5,113 nucleotides of DNA from the NCBI GenBank assembly GCA_003539915.1, contig DPNX01000034.1:1301-6413 (forward strand), in the 5' to 3' direction. The notes under the pieces are model-generated. The model was not told the origin of the DNA. It did no database searches and saw only the letters and a program-made list of their open reading frames with translations. The stretch is from Patescibacteria group bacterium (GTDB lineage Bacteria > Patescibacteriota > Minisyncoccia > UBA6257 > UBA11618). Made by a program: the position numbers and the translations under genes. Below, piece after piece: positions 1 through 4,785 of the stretch (positions are counted from its first letter, which is position 1; every line of letters starts with the position of its first letter).

Positions 1-45
1 TTTAAAACTTTGCGGTCTATATTTGCGATAAATTGCTAATGACAT
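1..45 (-). CDS. dnaX: DNA polymerase III subunit gamma/tau, N-terminal fragment
   Basis: Read on the minus strand from the ATG at 45-43, the sequence gives MSLAIYRKYRPQSFK and runs off the left edge of the window without a stop. This matches the highly characteristic DnaX N-terminus (family pattern M-x-L-x-x-YRKYRPxxF), which precedes the first helix of the AAA+ clamp-loader ATPase domain. DnaX forms the core of the clamp loader that places the beta sliding clamp on DNA at the replication fork. Only 15 codons are present, so the Walker motifs and the question of a tau-type C-terminus cannot be judged. The gene is divergent from scpA, with 28 bp between the two start codons. Family recognition rests on a short but very conserved stretch. 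Confidence 0.82.
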   Translation of the reverse strand, partial: MSLAIYRKYRPQSFK

Positions 46-66
46 AAAATTAATATTACATAAAAT
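39..66 (+). promoter_or_regulatory. Putative promoter of the scpA-scpB-dac-mraY operon
   Basis: A -35-like ATGACA (39-44, five of six to TTGACA) and a -10-like TAAAAT (61-66, five of six to TATAAT) are separated by 16 bp. Transcription would begin near 73, giving no leader for the TTG at 74 or about a 12-nt leader for the ATG at 86. The -35 hexamer lies inside the first codons of the divergent dnaX. A second copy of ACATAAAAT occurs at 42-50, and its TAAAAT (45-50) could pair with TTGCGA (23-28) as an alternative promoter. The region is very AT-rich, so chance matches are possible. Confidence 0.42.
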
Positions 67-80
67 AATTATTTTGGAAA
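53..80 (-). promoter_or_regulatory. Putative promoter of divergent dnaX
   Basis: On the minus strand a TAATAT hexamer (58 to 53) lies 7 nt before the dnaX ATG. A weak TTTCCA (80 to 75, four of six) sits 16 bp upstream of it. If used, this would give a leaderless or nearly leaderless dnaX mRNA and would physically overlap the scpA promoter. The call is driven mainly by the lack of any other room for a dnaX promoter outside scpA; the hexamers alone are weak. Confidence 0.25.
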
Positions 81-766
81 AAAGAATGCCTTATCAAAAG
101 ATTTTAGAACTAGTTGAAGCTAAAGAGCTGGACATTGCTACCGTTGATTTAGCAAAGATTACTACCGACTTTATCAACTACGTTCAAAACTTAGAAAATA
201 AGGTTGAGCCTCATGTGCTAGCAGACTTTATCTCTATAGCTGCTAAACTAATGCTCATCAAATCCAAATCCCTCTTACCCTCACTCACTCTCACCGAAGA
301 TGAAGAAGAAGATATTAAGGAGTTAGAAACTCGTCTCCAACTCTATCAACAATACAGGGGCGCTGACAAGTACATCAGCCAACTCTGGCAGAATAATAAC
401 ATCTCTGCCTCTCGCTCATATCTTCTAGCTTGCCCTTTAGAACAACGCCAAGTTTTTCATACACCTGATAAACTAACCTCTAATCATCTTTTAATAACAA
501 TAAAAAGTTTAGCCCTAGAAGTTCAAAAACTTTTTCCTGATAAAGAAAAGATTAAAATAAAAGTAGTTTCTCTCAAAGACAAGATTGGAGAGGTGGTTAA
601 TCGCTTACAAAAAGCTAACCAACACAAGTTCAGCCAGCTAGTTGATCAATCTCAAAAAGGGGATGTGGTAGCTACCTTTCTAGCTATTCTTCACCTCCTC
701 AAGGATCAGGTAGTTGATATCGACCAACCTAAACCATTTGAAGAAATAACTATTAACAAAATATGA
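74..766 (+). CDS. scpA: Segregation and condensation protein A (ScpA, kleisin)
   Basis: ScpA is the kleisin subunit that bridges the SMC heads and binds ScpB in the bacterial condensin complex, which compacts and segregates the chromosome. The N-terminal helical region (residues about 5-70) has the family pattern: P6, then LELVEAKELDI (11-21), then FISIAAKLMLIKSKSLLP (52-69). An acidic stretch (EDEEED, 75-80) leads into the variable linker. The C-terminal winged-helix region that contacts the SMC head is visible as VVATFLAILHLLK (198-210) and FEEITI (222-227). At 230 residues it is close to the usual 230-270. The start is unsettled: TTG at 74 is the first start-like codon in the open frame, while ATG at 86 has GGA 7 nt upstream and would be four codons shorter. 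The F-E-G-P motif normally ahead of this region is absent with either start. Its last 4 bp overlap scpB. Confidence 0.9.
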   Translation: MEKRMPYQKILELVEAKELDIATVDLAKITTDFINYVQNLENKVEPHVLADFISIAAKLMLIKSKSLLPSLTLTEDEEEDIKELETRLQLYQQYRGADKYISQLWQNNNISASRSYLLACPLEQRQVFHTPDKLTSNHLLITIKSLALEVQKLFPDKEKIKIKVVSLKDKIGEVVNRLQKANQHKFSQLVDQSQKGDVVATFLAILHLLKDQVVDIDQPKPFEEITINKI

Positions 767-1287
767 ACAATCTAATTGCTAAACTAGAAGCCTTACTCTT
801 TCTTCATGGAGAACCTATCTCCATCAAAAAAGCTACTCAGATATTGAAGATTAAAGAAGAAGAACTTAACCAAGCGGTTCAACAACTCGATCAACTACTA
901 ACTCAAGATAATAGAGGCTTATGTCTTTTGAATAACAGCGGCTCGTTACAACTAATTACTAAACCAGAACTATCAGCCTTGGTTAAACAACTGGTTAAGC
1001 AAGATCTACAAAACGACCTCACACCAGCCGCCTTAGAATCCGTCTCTATCATCGCTTACAGCGGCCCTATCAGCCGAGAAAAACTGGAATATATTAGAGG
1101 TGTTAACTGTACCTTCATTCTACGTAGTCTCTTGGTTAGAGGTTTAATTAATAAACAAGATGATCAATATCAAGTTAGTTTTGATCTGTTAAAACATCTT
1201 GGACTGAGTGATGTTAATCAACTTCCAGAATATAAAAAATATCAAACGATCAAACAAAAGCTAAACACTAATGAAACATTATCGTAA
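763..1287 (+). CDS. scpB: Segregation and condensation protein B (ScpB)
   Basis: ScpB dimers bind ScpA and complete the SMC-ScpAB condensin. The 174-residue protein shows two winged-helix regions. The first contains LEALLFLHGEPIS (8-20), close to the family's I-E-A-L-L-F-x-x-G-x-P. The second contains the signature IAYSGPISREKLEYIRGVN (97-115), followed by LLVRGLI (123-129) and a closing FDLLKHLGL...LPEY (140-157). The segment after GLI, usually a longer wing ending in G-R-P-x-x-Y, is short here (KQDDQYQVS). The ATG overlaps the scpA stop as ATGA, which indicates translational coupling; no Shine-Dalgarno sequence is visible. The scpA-scpB pairing is the standard arrangement and supports both calls. 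Its 3' end overlaps the next gene by 17 bp. Confidence 0.93.
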   Translation: MNNLIAKLEALLFLHGEPISIKKATQILKIKEEELNQAVQQLDQLLTQDNRGLCLLNNSGSLQLITKPELSALVKQLVKQDLQNDLTPAALESVSIIAYSGPISREKLEYIRGVNCTFILRSLLVRGLINKQDDQYQVSFDLLKHLGLSDVNQLPEYKKYQTIKQKLNTNETLS

Positions 1288-2095
1288 AATAATTATCTTA
1301 TTATTCGCCGGAGCTGCCGTTATACTCATCAACAACAAGGTAGAGTTGCCAAAATTTAAAGCAACGGCTAATCAAGATATCTCAGCAAGTAGTTTGAATG
1401 CTGACGCCTCTCTCATTAAAAATACGGCCACCATTAAATTCAATCCTGAACCACCAGAAAATCTCAATCTTCAATCAGCTCTCATCAAAGATTTAGAATC
1501 CAACTCGTACTATCTCAGGATGAAAACTCATCAGCAATGGCCTATGGCCTCCTTAACCAAGCTACTAACCTCGGTTATAGCTCTGGAAAAAATAGAACCT
1601 TCGAAAAAAGTTAATAATCTAGTTAAAAGAATGATGGTTTATTCAGATAATGAAGCAGCTGATCAGCTAGCTGAGGCTTATGGTCGCCAAGAGTTTCTAA
1701 GTGCTATGCAAGAAAAAGTAGAGCAATTAGGCATGAAAAACACTAGTATATTTGATGAATCTGGTTTATCATTCTTAAATCAGTCAACTGTTGAAGATTT
1801 AGAGAAGCTAGTAGTTTATATTACTAAAAAACATCCGAAAATCTTTCAATTTAGCCGAGAATCAGAGATCGTAGTTAATAATAATCGACGTAAAAATATC
1901 AATAAATTTGCCGGTCAACCTGACTTTTTAGGTGGCAAAACTGGTTACACTGATGAAGCTCATGGCAACCTGATCACTTTATTTGAATTTAATGGTCATC
2001 CCGTGATGATTATTGTTCTTGGTACAGCTGATCGTCATGAGCGTTTTAATCAGACAAACATTCTCCGAAAATGGATTTCCAAATTTTACAACTAA
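1271..2095 (+). CDS. D-alanyl-D-alanine carboxypeptidase, peptidase S11 family (low-molecular-weight PBP)
   Basis: This serine D,D-peptidase probably removes the terminal D-Ala from peptidoglycan stem peptides outside the membrane. All three penicillin-binding motifs are present: SLTK (94-97, nucleophile S94 and K97), SDN (125-127) and KTG (223-225, within GGKTGYT). Supporting S11 features are LGMKNT (153-158) and SGL...NQST (164-173). Residues 1-21 form a basic-then-hydrophobic anchor (KIIILLFAGAAVILI) with no lipobox and no good signal-peptidase site near it, so the protein is probably a membrane-anchored extracellular enzyme. At 274 residues it lacks the C-terminal beta domain of E. coli PBP5. 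The span from S94 to S125 is 31 residues, against about 66 in PBP5, so much of the usual beta-structured insert is missing. The ATG lies inside the scpB end, without a Shine-Dalgarno sequence. Endopeptidase activity (PBP7-like) is an alternative. Confidence 0.87.
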   Translation: MKHYRKIIILLFAGAAVILINNKVELPKFKATANQDISASSLNADASLIKNTATIKFNPEPPENLNLQSALIKDLESNSYYLRMKTHQQWPMASLTKLLTSVIALEKIEPSKKVNNLVKRMMVYSDNEAADQLAEAYGRQEFLSAMQEKVEQLGMKNTSIFDESGLSFLNQSTVEDLEKLVVYITKKHPKIFQFSRESEIVVNNNRRKNINKFAGQPDFLGGKTGYTDEAHGNLITLFEFNGHPVMIIVLGTADRHERFNQTNILRKWISKFYN

Positions 2096-3123
2096 TAAGA
2101 GTATTAGGAATCTCTGTCATTTCCTTCTTAACCGCCTTCGGTCTTACGCCGTTGGTTTTTAAATTACTTAATAAATATAAGTTTAATAAACAGATTAGAG
2201 CTAGTATAGATGCCCCTATATATTCCCAACTTCATCAAAAGAAAGCGGGGACACCCACTGGTGGCGGTATTATTATATGGGGCACAGTTATCGGTCTAGC
2301 CCTTATCTTTCTTCTATTCAGCCTTGTTTTCAATCACATCTTTAGTTATCTAGATTTTATTAATAGAGCTCAAACTTATCTACCTTTAGCTGCTATGTTT
2401 ATCGCCGCTGGTTTTGGTTTGTTCGACGATATTCTTGGCATTATGGGAATTGGTCCCAAAGGCGGTGGATTAGCGGTTAGAAACAAGATCTTAGTTTATC
2501 TAGTCCTTTCTCTATTAGGAGCTCTCTGGTTCTACTTCCGCTTGGATTGGAATACTATCAATATTCCTTTGGTGGGCAATGTAATTATTGGTTGGTGGTA
2601 CATTCCTTTCTTTATGTTCATTATCACTGCTAGTGCTTTTTCTCTTAATGAAACCGATGGTTTGGATGGTCTGGCTGGAGGAGTCTCTCTCTTGGCCTTT
2701 GCCGCCTTAACCGTAGTGGCCTTTATTCTTGGCCGTTATCACTTAGCTGCCTTCAGTGGTGCTACAATTGGTGCCTTATTAGCCTTCCTTTGGTTTAATG
2801 TTCATCCTGCCAAATTCTTCATGGGTGATACTGGCTCAATGGCTTTGGGGATAACTTTAGGAACGGTTGCTTTATTAACCAACACCGCTCTCTTGCTACC
2901 ATTCTTCTTATTCATTCCAGTTATTGAGTCGTTATCTGTAATTATTCAAATGACCAGCAAAAAGCTCTTTAAGAAAAAAGTCTTCATCTCAACTCCTATT
3001 CATCATCATTTCGAAGCAATCGGTTGGAAAGAGAGTCAGATTGTAATGCGTTTCTGGATTATATCATCCATCTCTACCTCTCTTGGTTTAGTAATATTCT
3101 TCCTTAATCATTTCTTGGGGTAA
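2071..3123 (+). CDS. mraY: Phospho-N-acetylmuramoyl-pentapeptide transferase (MraY)
   Basis: MraY is the integral membrane enzyme that transfers phospho-MurNAc-pentapeptide from UDP to undecaprenyl phosphate, giving lipid I, the first membrane step of peptidoglycan synthesis. Diagnostic motifs occur in order: KKAGTPTGGG (57-66), LFDD (117-120, Mg-binding Asp pair D119/D120), NETDGLDGLAGG (193-204), FNVHPAKFFMGDTGS (242-256, catalytic-site D253) and PIHHHFE (309-315), followed by GW-x-E and RFWI. About ten hydrophobic segments fit the known topology, and 350 residues is normal. The commonly seen GTPTMGG reads GTPTGGG here. The ATG lies 25 bp inside the preceding gene; no other good start exists before M109, so this start is well supported. 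The final gene of the operon, it is followed by hairpins. Assignment to the related WecA/TagO branch is unlikely given the HHH motif and the cell-wall gene context. Confidence 0.96.
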   Translation: MDFQILQLIRVLGISVISFLTAFGLTPLVFKLLNKYKFNKQIRASIDAPIYSQLHQKKAGTPTGGGIIIWGTVIGLALIFLLFSLVFNHIFSYLDFINRAQTYLPLAAMFIAAGFGLFDDILGIMGIGPKGGGLAVRNKILVYLVLSLLGALWFYFRLDWNTINIPLVGNVIIGWWYIPFFMFIITASAFSLNETDGLDGLAGGVSLLAFAALTVVAFILGRYHLAAFSGATIGALLAFLWFNVHPAKFFMGDTGSMALGITLGTVALLTNTALLLPFFLFIPVIESLSVIIQMTSKKLFKKKVFISTPIHHHFEAIGWKESQIVMRFWIISSISTSLGLVIFFLNHFLG

Positions 3124-3129
3124 AACAAA

Positions 3130-3147
3130 ATCCGCCCGGAGGCGGAT
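3130..3147. terminator. GC-rich perfect hairpin just after mraY
   Basis: ATCCGCC (3130-3136) and GGCGGAT (3141-3147) form a perfect 7-bp stem with a CGGA loop, 6 nt after the mraY stop codon. It is the most GC-rich patch in an AT-rich intergenic region. On the plus strand no T-run follows, so it may be a pause or 3'-end stabiliser more than a true intrinsic terminator. Read on the minus strand it is followed by TTTGTTTTA, which fits a terminator better, but no minus-strand gene is seen to its right within the window. Confidence 0.4.
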
Positions 3148-3182
3148 AGTGCCAAAATTCTAACCGAAGCTAGAAGTTCTAA

Positions 3183-3218
3183 CTGAGCGAAGAATAAATT
3201 CTCTTCTCAGCTGTTTTT
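3183..3218 (+). terminator. Probable intrinsic terminator of the scpA-mraY operon
   Basis: CTGAG (3183-3187) pairs with CTCAG (3206-3210), and AGAAT (3191-3195) can pair with ATTCT (3198-3202). Between them lies an internal loop of two mismatches around one G-U pair. The stem is followed within 3 nt by TTTTT (3214-3218). The stem is imperfect and the apical loop tight, so the hairpin is of moderate quality. Its position, about 60 nt after mraY and before the next promoter, supports a terminator function. Confidence 0.45.
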
Positions 3219-3241
3219 AAATATAATACTTTATAAGAAAA

Positions 3242-3301
3242 TAACAAGAAAAGTTATCCACAAGTCTTACTAAAACATTTATAGTGGATAAATACTTGTT
3301 A
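3242..3301. repeat. Nested inverted repeat in the mraY-amidohydrolase gap
   Basis: Two pairs of perfect arms are nested. The outer pair is TAACAAG (3242-3248) with CTTGTTA (3295-3301). The inner pair is TTATCCAC (3254-3261) with GTGGATAA (3284-3291). The arms are separated by 5 nt on the left and 3 nt on the right, around a 22-nt centre. The element could be a protein-binding dyad in DNA or a 15-bp interrupted stem in RNA. It lies immediately upstream of the promoter for the next operon. Its inner arms coincide with DnaA-box sequences. Confidence 0.6.
3254..3291. promoter_or_regulatory. Pair of opposed DnaA-box-like sites
   Basis: TTATCCACA at 3254-3262 is identical to the classic high-affinity DnaA box (TTATNCACA). 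On the opposite strand, TTATCCACT (3291 to 3283) matches eight of nine positions. The two sites point toward each other, with centres 29 bp apart, in an AT-rich region ending 18 bp before the presumed -35 of the amidohydrolase-ftsW promoter. Established knowledge: DnaA bound at such boxes can regulate transcription as well as initiate replication. That either happens here is inference. Only two sites are visible, so I do not call this oriC. Confidence 0.45.
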
Positions 3302-3309
3302 AATCTTCG

Positions 3310-3336
3310 TTGATTTAATCCTATTTGTGATAAAAT
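3310..3336 (+). promoter_or_regulatory. Extended -10 promoter for the amidohydrolase-ftsW operon
   Basis: TGATAAAAT (3328-3336) is an extended -10 element: TG, one base, then TAAAAT (five of six to TATAAT). A weak TTGATT (3310-3315) lies 15 bp upstream of the hexamer. The usual distance from the -10 places the transcription start at about 3343, the A of the next ATG. This predicts a leaderless or nearly leaderless mRNA, consistent with the absence of a ribosome binding site. A perfect TATAAT at 3222-3227 is a possible second, more distant promoter, but it has no good -35. Confidence 0.5.
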
Positions 3337-3342
3337 ACACCT

Positions 3343-4782
3343 ATGCTTTTGATCAAGAACGTGAAGATCATCGACGGTACTGGAGCCGAAGCCTATGCTA
3401 GTGACGTATTAGTAAGTGGTAATCGTATTTCAGCCATTGGTAATTTTCCTAATCGCAAGGCTGATCAGGTGATTGAAGGGCTAGGAGGCTATCTTATGCC
3501 TGGCTTTATTGATGTTAATACCGACGCTGATCACCAACTCACTCTTTTCACCAATCCTCATCAAGAAAGCTTCTTGAAGCAAGGTGTGACCAGTATTATC
3601 GGCGGTCATTGTGGCTCTTCACTAGCTCCTTTGATGTATGGTTCTCTTGAGTCGATTAGAAAATGGACGGATCCTAACCAGATCAATGTTGATTGGCATG
3701 ACTTTAGAGAGTTTGTGCCTACTATGAAAAAAAGACCTTTGGGTGTTAATTTTGGTACCTTGGTCGGTCACTCCACTATTCGCCGCGCTATAGTAGGAGA
3801 GGATCTAAGAGATCTAACCGATCCAGAAATAGAGGTTTTTTCTCAAATCATCAAAGAATCATTGGAGGAAGGGGCCTTAGGTTTTTCAACCGGCCTTGGT
3901 TATGTTCACTCTCGACAGACCCCTTATTATGAACTAAAAAAGCTGGTTTCTGTTCTTCGGCCATACAATGCTGTCTATTCAACTCACCTTAGAGATGAAA
4001 AAGAAGATCTCTTTGCTGCTGTTAATGAAACCCTTAATCTTTTTCAAGAGACGGGTGTCCGCACCGTCATCTCTCACTTCCGACCACTTATTAAATATGA
4101 AAAGAACTTTGAGGCTGCTTTTAATTTAATTGATAAGACGGTGGGGAAAATGGACTTCTTCTACAACCTCTATCCCTTTGATACTAGTATCGTTCCTATC
4201 TACACCTTCCTACCTCTCTGGGCCCAAAAAGGCAGTTTGCATGATATGCTCTCCAGTTTAGAAACCGCTGCTATAAGAGCTCGGGTAATGAAAGATCTAC
4301 CTACCTTCAAGAAAGGTGAGTTGATCATCGCTGGTGCTCCTGGCAACGATCATATGATTGGCAAGCAGCTTGGCAAGAGAGATCTCATCAAAGCCATGAT
4401 TGATTCCGGTCTCAAAGCCCAGATTTTTCACAAAAACATTGATCATCAAAAAGTTCTTGAGCTGATTTTTGCTCATAAAGCTTTAGTCGGCTCTAATAGT
4501 GGTGGGTTAGGGGAGCGCTCTACCAAAACCTTCCCTAAATTTTTTGAATTAGCTGCACAAAGAGAGGATTATTCTTTGGAGAAGGCCGTGTACAAGGTAA
4601 CTTCTCTACCAGCTGAAAAATTTAATATTCCAGAAAGAGGTCGAGTAGCTGAAGGTTATTTCGCTGATCTCACTTTAATGCTCAACAATCAGGTCAAGTA
4701 TGTAATTGTTAATGGTCAGGTGGTGGTTAATAAAGGAGAGTGTAATCAAACTACCGCCGGCACCATCATTACTCGTGGTTAA
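3343..4782 (+). CDS. Divergent amidohydrolase, N-acyl-D-amino-acid deacylase (D-aminoacylase)-like
   Basis: Overall this is an amidohydrolase-superfamily TIM-barrel protein of the N-acyl-D-amino-acid deacylase type. Members hydrolyse N-acylated D-amino acids to a D-amino acid and a carboxylate. The 479 residues equal the usual family length. Family features in order: N-terminal beta-sandwich strand with IIDGTGAEAYASDVLVSGNR (9-28); PGFIDV (53-58); QGVTSIIGGHCG (80-91); GALGFSTGLGY (178-187); STHLRDE (213-219); ISHFRP (243-248); YPFD (277-280); TFPKFFEL (396-403); ADLTLM and a C-terminal sandwich strand (441-464). C90, H215 and H245 match the Cys/His/His ligands of the tightly bound metal. The family's H-x-H is N59-T60-D61, and the catalytic-site Asp is N385 (GSNSGG). 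Substrate is therefore uncertain: an altered-activity enzyme, a one-metal enzyme or a non-catalytic homologue are all possible. No frameshift or decay is seen. It sits between mraY and ftsW, 3 bp before the latter. No Shine-Dalgarno sequence precedes the ATG. Confidence 0.85.
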   Translation: MLLIKNVKIIDGTGAEAYASDVLVSGNRISAIGNFPNRKADQVIEGLGGYLMPGFIDVNTDADHQLTLFTNPHQESFLKQGVTSIIGGHCGSSLAPLMYGSLESIRKWTDPNQINVDWHDFREFVPTMKKRPLGVNFGTLVGHSTIRRAIVGEDLRDLTDPEIEVFSQIIKESLEEGALGFSTGLGYVHSRQTPYYELKKLVSVLRPYNAVYSTHLRDEKEDLFAAVNETLNLFQETGVRTVISHFRPLIKYEKNFEAAFNLIDKTVGKMDFFYNLYPFDTSIVPIYTFLPLWAQKGSLHDMLSSLETAAIRARVMKDLPTFKKGELIIAGAPGNDHMIGKQLGKRDLIKAMIDSGLKAQIFHKNIDHQKVLELIFAHKALVGSNSGGLGERSTKTFPKFFELAAQREDYSLEKAVYKVTSLPAEKFNIPERGRVAEGYFADLTLMLNNQVKYVIVNGQVVVNKGECNQTTAGTIITRG

Positions 4783-4785
4783 CAA

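Noticed and set aside
1271..2095. Class A beta-lactamase
   Set aside because: SDN and KTG occur in both families. The context after SDN (LGMKNT, SGL...NQST), the lack of a recognisable class A omega-loop ExxxN motif and the cell-wall operon favour an S11 D,D-peptidase.
3158..3181. Alternative pairings of TAGAA (3171-3175) with TTCTA on either side, as in an attenuator or riboswitch
   Set aside because: The stems are only 5 bp and AU-rich, and no leader peptide or conserved aptamer-like structure is seen. Chance is sufficient.
3222..3227. Perfect TATAAT -10 hexamer in the intergenic region
   Set aside because: No reasonable -35 lies 16-18 bp upstream (TTCTCT at best), it directly follows the terminator T-run, and the DNA is AT-rich. 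I kept it only as a possible secondary promoter.
3325..3333. Third DnaA box on the minus strand (TTATCACAA)
   Set aside because: It lacks one base relative to TTATNCACA and overlaps the -10 element; without a gap it mismatches at several positions.
3124..3342. Replication origin (oriC)
   Set aside because: Only two DnaA-like sites are present, and neither dnaA nor dnaN is adjacent. One intergenic region with two boxes is more simply a regulatory site.
3343..4782. Pseudogene of D-aminoacylase
   Set aside because: Although metal ligands are altered, the frame is full length, with no internal stops, conserved structural motifs and base composition like its neighbours.
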